From NCBI GenBank assembly GCA_009789175.1, contig CP046866.1, positions 1,798,001 to 1,862,000 of the forward strand: 64,000 nucleotides of DNA. The letters run 5' to 3'. Source of the DNA: Salinibaculum litoreum (GTDB lineage: Archaea; Halobacteriota; Halobacteria; Halobacteriales; Haloarculaceae). The notes under the pieces are model-generated. The model saw nothing but the letters and a program-made list of their open reading frames with translations. It was not told where the DNA came from and made no database searches. Positions within the stretch are counted from its first letter, which is position 1; every line of letters starts with the position of its first letter. Both the position numbers and the translations under genes were made by a program. This document shows, piece by piece, positions 16,552 to 25,918 of this stretch.

Positions 16552-17970
16552 ACTGTCGAACGTTCCCGAGAGCAGGACGCCGAGAATCGGTACCATCAGC
16601 AAGCCGCCGATGACGAACGGCAGCCAGTAGGCGACGGCGGTGTAGAGCGCCCCGGCGACGATTGGGCCGCCGGTGCGGGCGAGACTGCCCGCGCTCTGTG
16701 TGAGACCGAAGGCACCGCCCTGCTGGTCGGCGGTCGCCGCACGGGAGACGAGCGTGTTCAGCGAGACGTTCGCGAAGCCGTTGCCGACGGCCAGCGCCGT
16801 CATCACGGCCAACAGGACGAGCACGTCCGCGGAGAGGACAGGGACAGCAGTGCTCACCGGGCCGACTGCCGGCACCGGCGACGCGAGCCAGGGGACGAAC
16901 GGCAACAGCGTGAGCGCGAACAGTTCGACGAGGACACCGACCATGGCGAGGGTGAGTTCGCCCAGCCAGTCGGTCAGCGGTCCGACCAGTCCGCCCTGAA
17001 CGACGACGATGACCAGGCCCGTGTAGGCGAGCAGGTAGCCGTTTGCCGCCGGGCCGTAGCCATAGAGGTCCTGGGTCAGGAGTACGAACATGCTCGTCAT
17101 GCCCGAGAAGGCAAGCGAGAACAGAAAGAAGGCGACGACGAGTCCGCCGATGTCACGGTCCGCCAGCGCATCCCGGAGTTGACCGACCCGCGAGCGGTCG
17201 GTATCTCCGGCAGACGAGTCGGCGTGTCTCGTCTCGGGCAGAACGAAGAAGGCGACCAGGAGGTTCACTGCGGTGATGGCCGCTGCGACGAAACTCGGCA
17301 GGGAGAACTCGTCGATGGGGACGACTGCGGGGAGCGCGCTGTCGACAGCGGAGACGATAGTCGGGTCGGAGAAGACGCCGCCAAGCGCCGGGCCGAAAAC
17401 GAACCCCAATCCGAATGCAGCACCCAGCAACCCGAGCCCTTTCGCGCGGTCCTCGGCGGCAGTGATGTCGGCCATGTAGGCCTGTGCCGTGGCGACGTTT
17501 CCGCCCATCAGCCCCGCGAGCATCCGGGCAACGAAAAGCACCCACAGCGCGTGTGCGACGCCAAACAGCGTCCACGCGATGGTACTGCCGGCAAGCGAGA
17601 CAAGCAGGACCGGACGACGGCCCCGGTCGTCGGAGATGCGACCCAGAATCGGCGCGCCGATGAACTGAAAGAGGGAGTACGCGGCCACGAGCAGGCCGAC
17701 GACGAACTCGCTCGCCCCGAAGTCCCGCACGTACAGCGGGATGATGGGAATCAAAATCCCGAACCCCAGCAGGTCGACGAAGACGATGAAAAACACCGTC
17801 GCTATCGCCCGCCGTGGGTGGTCGATAGGACTCGGCGCTCCCTCGCTGTCGTCCGGGTCGCCGTCACCACCCGCCCGAGCGAGGGGACTCCCGTCGGCCA
17901 CGGGCGCAGCAGCGTCCTCGTCGGACGGGCCTGCAGGCATGTCTGTCCCGTCGGAGGGAGTCGACTCCAA
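16537..17970 (-). CDS. Major facilitator superfamily transporter
   Basis: 477-aa membrane protein with 12 predicted helices after an acidic 45-residue N-terminal tail. The loop 2-3 signature GRISDDRGRRPVLLVS is the MFS motif A of drug:H+ antiporter-type exporters, and PIIPLYVRDFGASEFVVGLL precedes it. A long cytosolic loop with DTDRSRVGQLRDALADRD separates the two halves. It probably exports drugs or metabolites; the substrate cannot be read. Confidence 0.9.
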   Translation of the reverse strand: MESTPSDGTDMPAGPSDEDAAAPVADGSPLARAGGDGDPDDSEGAPSPIDHPRRAIATVFFIVFVDLLGFGILIPIIPLYVRDFGASEFVVGLLVAAYSLFQFIGAPILGRISDDRGRRPVLLVSLAGSTIAWTLFGVAHALWVLFVARMLAGLMGGNVATAQAYMADITAAEDRAKGLGLLGAAFGLGFVFGPALGGVFSDPTIVSAVDSALPAVVPIDEFSLPSFVAAAITAVNLLVAFFVLPETRHADSSAGDTDRSRVGQLRDALADRDIGGLVVAFFLFSLAFSGMTSMFVLLTQDLYGYGPAANGYLLAYTGLVIVVVQGGLVGPLTDWLGELTLAMVGVLVELFALTLLPFVPWLASPVPAVGPVSTAVPVLSADVLVLLAVMTALAVGNGFANVSLNTLVSRAATADQQGGAFGLTQSAGSLARTGGPIVAGALYTAVAYWLPFVIGGLLMVPILGVLLSGTFDSSVAG

Positions 17971-18002
17971 AAAGTTCCGCCATTCGTCGGCAGCGAGTGC
18001 CC

Positions 18003-18506
18003 CTACTCGTCGAGGCGCTCGCTTGTCTGCTCGTACGTGGAAGCGAGGTCGGCGTAGTGGGGAACGGTCTCCTCGGTGAGTGGCCCCTCAAGTTCGGTCT
18101 TGACCTCGGCAGGTGACCCGACGACCATGGTCTCCGGTGGGATGTCCGTCCCCGGAGTGACCACACTCCCCGCAGCGACGACGGCACCCTCCCCGATGGT
18201 CACGTCGTCCAGTACGGTCGCATTGATACCCACGAGGGCACCGCTTTCGACGGTGCAGGCGTGGACGATTGCGCTGTGGCCGACCGTGACCTCCGGTTCG
18301 AGGACGGCATCCTCGTGGAGGACGGCATTATCCTGGACGTTCGAGCGCTCGCCGACGACAATCCGTCCGTGGTCGCCCCGGAGGGTGACGTTCGGCCAGA
18401 CGCTGGCGTCGTCTTCGATGACCACGTCACCGATGACCACGGCTGCTTCGTCGACGTAGGCCGACTCCGCGATGTCCGGTTCCAGTCCGTCGACGCTCCG
18501 AATCAT
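18003..18506 (-). CDS. Gamma-class carbonic anhydrase-like hexapeptide protein
   Basis: 167-aa left-handed beta-helix protein. Hexapeptide-type repeats run through residues 15-125 (VVIGDVVIEDDASVWPNVTL; VVGERSNVQDNAVLHEDAVL). Potential metal ligands of the gamma-carbonic anhydrase family are seen: His in VLHED and both His in VGHSAIVHACTV. A C-terminal helix ends EQTSERLDE. The gene starts directly after the ilvD stop on the same strand, so they may be cotranscribed. Confidence 0.9.
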   Translation of the reverse strand: MIRSVDGLEPDIAESAYVDEAAVVIGDVVIEDDASVWPNVTLRGDHGRIVVGERSNVQDNAVLHEDAVLEPEVTVGHSAIVHACTVESGALVGINATVLDDVTIGEGAVVAAGSVVTPGTDIPPETMVVGSPAEVKTELEGPLTEETVPHYADLASTYEQTSERLDE

Positions 18507-20237
18507 CTAGTCCCACTTGGCTCCGGGGTTGGTCACGGCCCCGTTGGCCGCGGAGCCGAAGTCGCGGTGGTACTTCGCCAGCACACCGTTGTCGTAGGTC
18601 GGTTCCGGGTCGTGGTCGTCGAGGCGCTCGTCGAGTTCCTCGTCGGTCAGGTCCACCGACAGTTCCAGGTTGTCGATGTCGATGGTGACCGTATCGCCGT
18701 CTTCCAGCGCCGCGATGGGACCACCGACGTACGCCTCGGGTGCGACGTGTCCGATAGAGAAACCACGGGTCGCACCGGAGAAGCGACCGTCGGTAAACAG
18801 TGCCACGTCCTCGGCGTGGCCCTGCCCGGCGACGGCGGAGGTGACACCGAGCATCTCGCGCATGCCGGGACCGCCACGTGGTCCCTCGTTACGGATGGCG
18901 ATGACATCGCCGCTCTCGACGTGGCCCTCCTGGACGTACTCCATGGCACCTTCCTCGTCTTCGAAAATCCGGACAGGTCCCTCGTGGTGGAGGTGGTCCT
19001 CGCCGGTAATCTTGATGACCGCTCCGTCGGGCGCGAGGTTGCCCGAGAGGATGCGAATCGCGCCGCGCTCGTGGATGGGGTCATCGACAGGGTAGAGGTA
19101 ATCGACATCGAGGTCCTCGATGGCCGGCGGGTCGTAGGCCTCCAGTTCCTCACCGAGCGTGTTGCCGGTGACTGTCAGGGCGTCGCCATGGAGCAGGTCG
19201 GCCTCGTGAAGGGCGTTCAGTACGACCGGGACGCCGCCGACCTCGTGGAGGTCGTTCATCACCCGCTCGCCGCCGGGCTGGAGGTCCGCAATCTTGGGCG
19301 TCCGGGCGCTAATCTCGTTGAACTCCTCGATGTCGAGGTCGATGCCGGCCTCCGCAGCGAGGGCCAGCAGGTGGAGGACGGCGTTGGTCGAGCCGCCGAC
19401 AGCGACCTGCAGGGCGATGGCGTTCTCGAAGGATTCCTTCGAGAGAAAGTCCGAGGGGCTGCGGTGGTTCCGGACCACGTCGACGGCAAGTTCGCCGGCC
19501 TCGCGGGCCACATCGTAGCGCTGTTCGTTCTCGGCTGGCGGGGAGGCACTGCCAAGTGGCGAGAACCCAAGCGCCTCCGTGATGGAGGCCATCGTGTTGG
19601 CCGTGAACATGCCACCACAGGAGCCGGCACCGGGACAGGCGTTGCGTTCGAGGTCGTCGAGTTCGTCCTCGCTCATGTCGCCGTCCGCGACGGCCCCGAC
19701 ACCTTCGAAGACGTTCTGGATGGTGACCTCGCGGCCGTCGTGTTCACCGGGCATGATGGAACCGCCATAGAGGAAGACGCTGGGGCGGTCGGTCCGGATT
19801 GCGGCCATCATCATCCCGGGCATGTTCTTGTCACACCCGCCGATGACGACGAGGCCGTCCATGCGCTCGCCGAAGGTGACCAGTTCCACGGAGTCGGCGA
19901 TGATTTCACGGGAGATGAGACTCGCCTTCATCCCCTCCGTGCCCATCGAGATGGCGTCGGAGATGGTGATGGTGCCGAACTCGATTGGCATGCCATCGGC
20001 GTCGTCGATACCTTCGTAGGCAGCGTCTGCGACATCGTCGAGATGGACGTTACACGGCGTGATGTCGGCAGCGGGGTTGGCGACGCCGACCATCGGCGAG
20101 GAGAGGTCGTCGTCGTCGTAGCCCATCGCGCGAAACATGGCACGGTGGGGGGCTTTCTCAGTCCCCTCTGTCACGTCGTTGCTCGGAAGGTCGGGGTCTT
20201 TCCCCGAGTGCTGCTCGGACGGGTCCTGCTTGCTCAT
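18507..20237 (-). CDS. ilvD: Dihydroxy-acid dehydratase
   Basis: 576-aa Fe-S enzyme that dehydrates 2,3-dihydroxy-3-methylbutanoate and the methylpentanoate analogue in valine, isoleucine and leucine synthesis. Conserved cluster ligands are visible in [21 protein letters not shown] and [17 protein letters not shown]. The C-terminal barrel has [20 protein letters not shown] start at MSKQDPSEQ because a TATA-bearing palindrome lies 27 bp upstream; the longer frame (46 more codons) crosses this promoter. It is followed without a gap by the gamma carbonic anhydrase. Confidence 0.97.
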   Translation of the reverse strand: MSKQDPSEQHSGKDPDLPSNDVTEGTEKAPHRAMFRAMGYDDDDLSSPMVGVANPAADITPCNVHLDDVADAAYEGIDDADGMPIEFGTITISDAISMGTEGMKASLISREIIADSVELVTFGERMDGLVVIGGCDKNMPGMMMAAIRTDRPSVFLYGGSIMPGEHDGREVTIQNVFEGVGAVADGDMSEDELDDLERNACPGAGSCGGMFTANTMASITEALGFSPLGSASPPAENEQRYDVAREAGELAVDVVRNHRSPSDFLSKESFENAIALQVAVGGSTNAVLHLLALAAEAGIDLDIEEFNEISARTPKIADLQPGGERVMNDLHEVGGVPVVLNALHEADLLHGDALTVTGNTLGEELEAYDPPAIEDLDVDYLYPVDDPIHERGAIRILSGNLAPDGAVIKITGEDHLHHEGPVRIFEDEEGAMEYVQEGHVESGDVIAIRNEGPRGGPGMREMLGVTSAVAGQGHAEDVALFTDGRFSGATRGFSIGHVAPEAYVGGPIAALEDGDTVTIDIDNLELSVDLTDEELDERLDDHDPEPTYDNGVLAKYHRDFGSAANGAVTNPGAKWD

Positions 20238-20570
20238 GGCTCGACACTCGCACCGGGCGGACTTAAGTCCCGCTTTCGTCGGCAGAAGACGGTACCGAGC
20301 CGGGTAGATACGTCCAGTCGGGTGTGGGAATCGGGCCTGCTCTCGCTCGATAGGCGGCGCTGTCGACACTGGCATGCGCTGGCAGGCTGGAGACGTTGAT
20401 AGTCGCTGTCACGACGGGCCATCGAACCCTACGGACACCTCTGAGACATTGTATCGACCGAAAGCGGGGTTTACGCGTCGCTTACCTGACCTAGAGGCAG
20501 GCTGTGCCGGCGGCAGTAGCTGCGAGATAGAACCGGTAAGTGCATTTGTCCCCTGGTCGGAAGCACGCGT
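20238..20570. other. Intergenic region between ilvD and a stress protein gene
   Basis: 333 bp between divergent genes. The ilvD core promoter is on the left: the perfect palindrome GGACTTAAGTCC at 20259-20270 centres on a TATA-like CTTAAG about 27 bp from the ilvD ATG. Nothing else is recognised; a weak TATA-like CATTGTATCG lies near 20446. Confidence 0.5.
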
Positions 20571-20999
20571 ATGTACGAGACGATTCTCTTCCCGACGGAC
20601 GGGAACGAGCACACGGACAAGGCAAAAGAGCACGCACTCGACATCGCAGACACGCGGGATGCGACGCTGCATGTCTTCTCCGTGGTCGACGACCGCGCGT
20701 TCCTGATGCTCGACGACGGCCAGGTCGACGAAGTGCGAAGCGAACTCGAGGAAAACGCCCTCGACACGATTGCCGAGACCGTCGAAGAGGCCGAGCAGGC
20801 CGGCGTCGAGGCCGAATCGGATGTCGATGTCGGCAATCCGGCAAACTGCATCGTCGACTATGCAGCCACCAACGACATCGACCTGGTGGTCATGGGAACC
20901 AGCGGCGGCGACTACGAGGAAAACGTCGTCGGGAGCGTCTCGAAGCGGGTGGTCGACACCTCCCCCGTCCCGGTGCTGACCGTCGGCCCGGACGCCTGA
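20571..20999 (+). CDS. Universal stress protein (UspA family)
   Basis: 142-aa UspA domain beginning YETILFPTDGNEHTDKAKEH. The nucleotide-binding loop VVMGTSGGDYEENVVGSVS near residue 105 has the G-x2-G followed by a late G-S, typical of ATP-binding Usp proteins. Its stop is one base from the next start, so it is probably cotranscribed with the beta-RFAP synthase-like gene. It is likely a stress or ATP-sensing modulator in the cytosol. Confidence 0.93.
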   Translation: MYETILFPTDGNEHTDKAKEHALDIADTRDATLHVFSVVDDRAFLMLDDGQVDEVRSELEENALDTIAETVEEAEQAGVEAESDVDVGNPANCIVDYAATNDIDLVVMGTSGGDYEENVVGSVSKRVVDTSPVPVLTVGPDA

Positions 21000-21000
21000 G

Positions 21001-21966
21001 ATGGTCACCGTCGAGACGGGGGCCCGGCTACACTTCGGGTTTCAGAACCTCGCACTCGCCCACGAACGGCTCTACGGCGGCGTCGGTGTTGCACTCACGG
21101 AGCCGCGGCTGGTTCTCTCGGCCGAGCCCGCGGCGGGCGTCGACTGCGACGATGCAGCAATCGAGCCCTTCGTCGCCGATGCCGTCTCGGCGCTGGCTGT
21201 CGAGGGTGCACGCGTGACCGTCGAGGAGCGGTTCGACCGCCACGTCGGGTTCGGGAGCGGCACCCAGCTCGCGCTGTCGACGCTCGTCGCCGTTGCCCGC
21301 GCAAACGACGAGTATGCCGACGCCCGGAACTATGCCCCGGAGCTCGGTCGTGGCGGGCGGTCGGGCGTCGGCGTCGCAGCCTTCGAACGCGGCGGGTTCG
21401 TCGTCGACGCCGGCCACCCCACCGAGCGGTTCACCTCCCGCCCGCCCTCAGAGGGGTCGTGGTCGGTCCCGAAACCGATGGTCCAGCGTGACTTACCCAG
21501 TTCCTGGCGGTTCGTTCTCGTGACGCCCGAGGGATCGGCCGGCAAGAGTGGCACGCCGGAGGAACAGAGCATGCGAAGCGTCGTCGAGCGGGCGGACCCG
21601 GGCATCGCCGACGATATCTCGCAGCTGCTGACCCGCCGGTTGCTCCCGGCAGTGGCGGAGGGCGACGTGAGTGCTTTCGGGCAGGCGGTAGCCCGGCTCG
21701 GGCGGCTGAACGGCGCGTGGTACGCCGACGAGCAGGGCGGGGTCTACCGACCCCCAGCCGGGACGCTCGTCGAACGGCTATCGGAGAGTCCGGCCGTCTA
21801 CGGCGCGGGCCAGTCGTCGTGGGGTCCGACGGTCTACGGCGTGACGCGTGCAGCCGACGTGACGGAGGCGAAACGCACTGCACGGGACGCACTCGACAGC
21901 GTCGACGAAGACGGAACGGTCCGGGTCGTGACCCCCCGAAACACGGGGGCATCACTCGAATCGTAG
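21001..21966 (+). CDS. Beta-ribofuranosylaminobenzene 5'-phosphate synthase homolog (GHMP fold)
   Basis: 321-aa GHMP-kinase-like protein. It starts with TVETGARLHFGFQNLALAHE and has the nucleotide-binding loop HVGFGSGTQLALSTLVAVA. The RGGRSGVGVAAFERGGFVVD stretch and AVYGAGQSSWGPTVYG near the end match beta-RFAP synthases, which join 4-hydroxybenzoate and PRPP in methanopterin biosynthesis. The gene follows the Usp gene by 1 bp. Haloarchaea generally use folates, so the actual product may differ. Confidence 0.85.
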   Translation: MVTVETGARLHFGFQNLALAHERLYGGVGVALTEPRLVLSAEPAAGVDCDDAAIEPFVADAVSALAVEGARVTVEERFDRHVGFGSGTQLALSTLVAVARANDEYADARNYAPELGRGGRSGVGVAAFERGGFVVDAGHPTERFTSRPPSEGSWSVPKPMVQRDLPSSWRFVLVTPEGSAGKSGTPEEQSMRSVVERADPGIADDISQLLTRRLLPAVAEGDVSAFGQAVARLGRLNGAWYADEQGGVYRPPAGTLVERLSESPAVYGAGQSSWGPTVYGVTRAADVTEAKRTARDALDSVDEDGTVRVVTPRNTGASLES

Positions 21967-22014
21967 CCGCGGGCTCGCGCGAGGTTTTAAACAGCCGGGC
22001 CGGCATGTTGCAGT

Positions 22015-22854
22015 ATGGACCGCCTACCGTTTGGTGTCAAGCGATTAGACGAGATGATAGACGGGGGAGCGCCGGCGGGCAGCGTCGTCTTGCTCTCCGG
22101 CGAGGCGGGGGCGGGCGCACGCGAGTTCATGTACACGGCTGCGGTGATGAACGGACTAGCCCGGACCGACGAGGACCTGTTCGACCTGCATTACGGGACG
22201 ATTCACGAGTCGACCAGGCTCCCCGATGAGGTCCACTACATCACCTTCACTTCCGACCGGACGCAACTGCACGCCGAAATCGAGACCGTGATGGGCGAGG
22301 ACATCGCTGCCACGGGACTGGACCCTGTCAACTTCTGTTCGCTGTCCCGGCAGTTCTTCCACGTCAGCCCCGTGCCGCGCAACTGGTACGCCGAGGAGAC
22401 ACCCGACATCAAAAACCTCCGGAAGCGCCACGAGGAGCGGGAAGGGCTGTTGAGTGCGCTCGGGACGGCACTCAGCGAGCGCGCCCCCGGCAATCTCGTC
22501 ATCATCGACTCGCTGTCCGACCTCGTGGCGACGCTGGGGGAGAACCTGGAGTGGTCGGACGTGGCATACGTCGTGAAAGGACTCCAGAAGGCGGCTCACG
22601 AGTGGAACGCAGTTATTCTCCTACACGCAAATAGGGAGACACTCTCCCCGACGAGACACGGCCAGCTGGTGGACGCCTGTACCGGGACCTTGCAGTTTAG
22701 CTGGGAGAGCGGCGGGAGCACGCGCGACCGAACTCTTGTCATCAAACAGTTCCGTGGCGTCCTCTCAAAAATCGAAGACGAAGACATCGTCCAGTTCGAG
22801 ACGGAACTCGGCGACGCTGGCTTCGATATCAGCGACGTGCGCAAGATACGGTAA
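22015..22854 (+). CDS. RecA/KaiC-like ATPase-fold protein with a degenerate P-loop
   Basis: 279 aa. The fold resembles KaiC/RadA: FGVKRLDEMIDGGAPAGSVV leads to a P-loop-like GEAGAGAREF, in which the Walker A lysine is replaced. The Walker B-like strand NLVIIDSLSDLV near residue 165 and the VILLHANRET stretch are present. The missing lysine suggests loss of ATP hydrolysis or binding in another mode. Haloarchaea contain similar 'HTR-like' proteins of unknown role. TATA-like TTTTAAAC about 28 bp upstream of the ATG suggests a leaderless transcript. Confidence 0.8.
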   Translation: MDRLPFGVKRLDEMIDGGAPAGSVVLLSGEAGAGAREFMYTAAVMNGLARTDEDLFDLHYGTIHESTRLPDEVHYITFTSDRTQLHAEIETVMGEDIAATGLDPVNFCSLSRQFFHVSPVPRNWYAEETPDIKNLRKRHEEREGLLSALGTALSERAPGNLVIIDSLSDLVATLGENLEWSDVAYVVKGLQKAAHEWNAVILLHANRETLSPTRHGQLVDACTGTLQFSWESGGSTRDRTLVIKQFRGVLSKIEDEDIVQFETELGDAGFDISDVRKIR

Positions 22855-22940
22855 TAAGCGTCTAACGGTCGTCGACCGTCGTATCAGTGACGGAAATCAG
22901 CGGCAAACCCTTAACTGTGCGGTCTGACAAAGAGTCAGTA

Positions 22941-23876
22941 ATGGCGAGTGAGTCGACCGACGAGGAGGCGCTGACAGTGAGTCTCCCGGCGGACCTTGAC
23001 GACTGGCTCGGTGAGCGTGCGGACTCTCTGGGCGTCGACCGGGAGGCCGTGTTGCGCCAGTTACTCTCTTCCTACCAGGCAGCAGCCGAACTCGACGACG
23101 ACCTCACGTCACCGGCTGCACTCGGCGATGCCGTCGGCGAGGAACTGGACCAGCAGGTCGAATCACAGCTCCAAGACCACGTCGAAGATGCTGTCCAGGC
23201 AGCCCTGGCAGAACAGCTTGACACCCGCATCGAGGCCGCTATGCAATCAAAGGCAGCGGCCCTCGTCGAGGAGGCCGCCTCGGAGCAACTGTCGAATGCG
23301 ACAGGGAGGGTCAGACAGCAAGTCGGCGAGCGCGTCGACGCTGTCGAGTCCAAACACGACGAGGACATCGAGGACGTCCGCAGCCGGGTCGTCCAGCTGA
23401 AACGGGAACTCGACGGGAAGGCACCGGCCAGCCACGACCACGAGGAGTTCGAGCGAATCACAGGGCTGGCAACAGAGCTCTCCGAACTCGAAACCAGGGT
23501 CGGCGAGATAGAAGAGGACATCTCGGCGACAGTCGAGGAACACGATGTCGCTATCGACGACATCGACGAGCGCCTCGAAAGTCTGCAGGACAGGCTCAAG
23601 ACGGTCGCGTGGGTGGTCAGTGACCTGCGGGACGCGCACGAGTCACAGGGGGGGCTGGAAGCCGTCGAGCGCATCAAGCGGGCTGCCGCGAAAAACGACA
23701 TCGACCGGGCGAAATGCGAGAATTGTGGCAACGGCGTCGCGCTTGCGTTGTTGACCGAACCCGAATGTCCACACTGTGAGGCCACCGTCACCAACGTCGA
23801 GGCGGCGAGTGGCTTTTTCGGCAAGCCCCGCCTGTTGACTGCCTCACAGCTCGAATCCGGAGCCAGAGATGAGTGA
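22941..23876 (+). CDS. Ribbon-helix-helix/coiled-coil protein with a C-terminal zinc ribbon
   Basis: 311 aa from the ATG at 22941; the longer upstream frame is not supported. Residues 10-45 (ALTVSLPADLDDWLGERADS) look like a ribbon-helix-helix. Residues about 60-230 are predicted coiled coil, rich in Glu, Gln and Ala. The C-terminus has CENCGNGVAL and CPHCEATVTN, a two-CxxC zinc ribbon. It overlaps the next gene by 8 bp. The architecture suggests an oligomeric DNA- or protein-binding adaptor; function is unknown. Confidence 0.75.
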   Translation: MASESTDEEALTVSLPADLDDWLGERADSLGVDREAVLRQLLSSYQAAAELDDDLTSPAALGDAVGEELDQQVESQLQDHVEDAVQAALAEQLDTRIEAAMQSKAAALVEEAASEQLSNATGRVRQQVGERVDAVESKHDEDIEDVRSRVVQLKRELDGKAPASHDHEEFERITGLATELSELETRVGEIEEDISATVEEHDVAIDDIDERLESLQDRLKTVAWVVSDLRDAHESQGGLEAVERIKRAAAKNDIDRAKCENCGNGVALALLTEPECPHCEATVTNVEAASGFFGKPRLLTASQLESGARDE

Positions 23877-24510
23877 CGAGGACGACCCCTTCGAGCACCT
23901 CGGCGAATCGGTCGAGGACCGCGAGGGAGACCCGTTCAAACACCTCGGTGACGCGGAGGAACAGGCAGGTGAAGACGACGAGGCGGAGACCGGAAGCGGC
24001 CGGGACCCGCGTGCCGAACCCGAGCCCGGTTACGACGCTCACGACGTGACACCGGCCGACCACCAGGATGAGATTGATGCTGTCGAGGAGATGGCTGCGG
24101 AGGCCACAGAGTCCGACGACGCGGTAGTCGAAACCGACGAGCCGACAGTCAGGTCCGGCCAGACAGGCGACCCCGACGACCCCTTCGGGGCTTCCGGCCA
24201 TCAGCGAGGCGACCCCTTCGAGGACGACATCTTCGAGGAGATGGAGGTCGGGGAACTCGACCCTGACGAGGTATGGGAGTCACTCTCAGAGGCGGAAGAG
24301 CGGGGGTCAGTCACCGAAGTCGAGGACAAGCGATACGCCGAGGTGTCGAAACACCGCTTCTGTGAGCAGTGTGAATTTTTCTCCGACCCGCCGGATATCC
24401 ACTGCTCGCACGACGGGACGGAGATTCTCGAATTCATCGACCAGGAGACCGTCCGGGTCGTGGACTGTCCCATCGTCGCCGAACGCGAGGAACTCGAACG
24501 ACACGAGTAA
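23869..24510 (+). CDS. Acidic protein with a C-terminal Cys motif
   Basis: 213 aa. The first 140 residues are low-complexity and highly acidic, with three copies of a DDPF-type motif (DEDDPFEHLG, GDPFKHLG, DDPFGASG). The C-terminal 65 residues have HRFCEQCEFFSDPPDIHCSH and a later DCPIV, a probable zinc site with three to four Cys/His ligands. It overlaps the coiled-coil zinc-ribbon gene by 8 bp, so the pair is an operon and the products may interact. Confidence 0.75.
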   Translation: MSDEDDPFEHLGESVEDREGDPFKHLGDAEEQAGEDDEAETGSGRDPRAEPEPGYDAHDVTPADHQDEIDAVEEMAAEATESDDAVVETDEPTVRSGQTGDPDDPFGASGHQRGDPFEDDIFEEMEVGELDPDEVWESLSEAEERGSVTEVEDKRYAEVSKHRFCEQCEFFSDPPDIHCSHDGTEILEFIDQETVRVVDCPIVAEREELERHE

Positions 24511-24543
24511 ATTTAGTGGGCCGCCCTCGTAGCCCGGACACCG

Positions 24544-24867
24544 ATGCAATTCTGTGACGAGTGCGGTTCGATGATGCAACCGGACGGCGACGAGATGGTC
24601 TGTGCCTCGTGTGGCGCTCGCACGGGAAAGGACGAGGACCGTGCCGCCGACTTTGTCAGCACCGAGGAACAGTCAGGCGACGAACTCATCGAGACCGAGG
24701 AGGGGGCGAATTTCGAGGGGAAACCGACGAGCGACGACGTAATCTGTGAGGAGTGTGGCCACGGCGAAGCGTGGTACACCATCAAACAGACCGGGTCGGC
24801 CGACGAGCCCCCGACGCGATTCTTCAAGTGCAAGGAGTGTGGCCACCGCTGGCGTGAGTACAGCTAG
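24544..24867 (+). CDS. tfs: Transcription elongation factor TFS
   Basis: 107-aa archaeal TFIIS/RPB9-like factor that triggers transcript cleavage by stalled RNA polymerase. It has an N-terminal zinc ribbon (CDECGSMM...CASCGA) and a C-terminal zinc ribbon (CEECGHGEAWYTIKQ...CKECGHRW). The acidic loop contains the DE dipeptide of SADEPPTRFF, the catalytic pair of cleavage-competent TFS. Length and spacing are normal. It lies 33 bp after the acidic Cys-motif protein. Confidence 0.96.
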   Translation: MQFCDECGSMMQPDGDEMVCASCGARTGKDEDRAADFVSTEEQSGDELIETEEGANFEGKPTSDDVICEECGHGEAWYTIKQTGSADEPPTRFFKCKECGHRWREYS

Positions 24868-25157
24868 ACCGGGTCGTCGGGGTCGTGGCGCTCTCGCATC
24901 CGCACTGCTTCGTTCCGGTAGCGCTCGCGGGTCTCCTCGTCGCTGACCGGCGCGAGTTCCTCGGGGTCGACCTCGATGGCGGCGGTCACCTCGGGCGCGT
25001 TGCCGCCAAAGCGGTTGTAGGCTCGCTCTTGCTGAAGATAGCGTTCGCCATCGGGCGTCGCGTAGACGATGACGAGGATGTGTGGCGAATCCGCCGAGAA
25101 CGTTCGGTGGACCATCCAGACGCGTTCGGTCGCCGTCTCGGTCTCTGTCGTCGTCAT
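24864..25157 (-). CDS. Hypothetical haloarchaeal protein
   Basis: 97-aa protein starting MTTTETETATERVWMVHRTF. Its beta-rich central part (HILVIVYATPDGERYLQQER) and acidic C-terminus (DPEELAPVSDEETRERYRNE) show normal haloarchaeal codon use. The stop overlaps the end of tfs by 4 bp in convergent orientation. I chose the inner methionine, because the 31-codon upstream extension is Cys/Pro-rich and overlaps the promoter region of the next gene. No family is recognised. Confidence 0.7.
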   Translation of the reverse strand: MTTTETETATERVWMVHRTFSADSPHILVIVYATPDGERYLQQERAYNRFGGNAPEVTAAIEVDPEELAPVSDEETRERYRNEAVRMRERHDPDDPV

Positions 25158-25258
25158 ACCTGAACTGACGCAAGCCGCAGTATCAACGAGGGCGGTCGTT
25201 CCCAGGCGGTGAGAACACGGTGCGGGGCGCTTATTCACCTGGATGTCCAACGTCGACT

Positions 25259-25795
25259 GTGTCCATCCAGCGCGGCCAGCCCGTCGAGGTGCATCCGGGG
25301 AAGGAGGCAGTCCTCGATTTCGACCCGTCGCTCACCTTCGAGTGTGTCGAGGAGTGTACCTGGTGCTGTCACCACGGCGTGTTGCTGTACGAACCGGACT
25401 TTCTCCAGCTTGCGGAGTGTGCCTCACTGGCCGAGGCGACCACACAGGTACGCGGCGAGGACTTCGTCCGTAAAGAGGAGAAAGACCGCGAGGAACACGT
25501 CAGCGACGACGGCGAGGCCTGCTTTTTCCTCCGTGAGGATGGCCTCTGTCGCCTCCACGACGAACACGACTGGAAGCCCGCACGGTGTTCGGTGTTCCCC
25601 CTGGCTGTGACCGTCGAGGACGGTGAGAAGACCAGCCACGACGGCGGAGACATCCACGTCTCGATTCGGGACTCCGCCCACGACCACTGTGAGGGACTCG
25701 ACGTCTCCGAGCGGAAGGTCGCGGACAATCTGGATGCCTTCCTGCCAGCGGTGCTGTGGGAACTCGATAACCCCGAGAGCCGGCGGGAACTGTAG
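25259..25795 (+). CDS. YkgJ-family cysteine-cluster protein
   Basis: About 178 aa with the spaced cysteines of the YkgJ/zinc- or iron-chelating family: ECVEECTWCCHHGVLL, then ACFFLREDGLCRLHDE and ARCSVFPLAV. These positions (CxxxCxxCC...C...C...C) probably bind Fe-S or zinc. A GTG at 25259 is preferred since TATA-like TTATTC at about 25231 lies 28 bp upstream; an ATG-start version would add 13 residues. Role unknown. Confidence 0.85.
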   Translation: MSIQRGQPVEVHPGKEAVLDFDPSLTFECVEECTWCCHHGVLLYEPDFLQLAECASLAEATTQVRGEDFVRKEEKDREEHVSDDGEACFFLREDGLCRLHDEHDWKPARCSVFPLAVTVEDGEKTSHDGGDIHVSIRDSAHDHCEGLDVSERKVADNLDAFLPAVLWELDNPESRREL

Positions 25796-25918
25796 GACCG
25801 GTCGCTGCGGTCGTTTTGCTGTCGGGTCCTCACAGGAACTCAGCGCCCGTAGCGTGCGCTCTGCTGTGGTCACTCGGGATTCACGACAGCGCACGCCGGA
25901 AAAGAGAGTCACCAGCGT

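Noticed and set aside
18261-20399. 712-codon plus-strand frame
   Set aside because: It covers ilvD in antisense. ilvD has all catalytic motifs, so this is a shadow.
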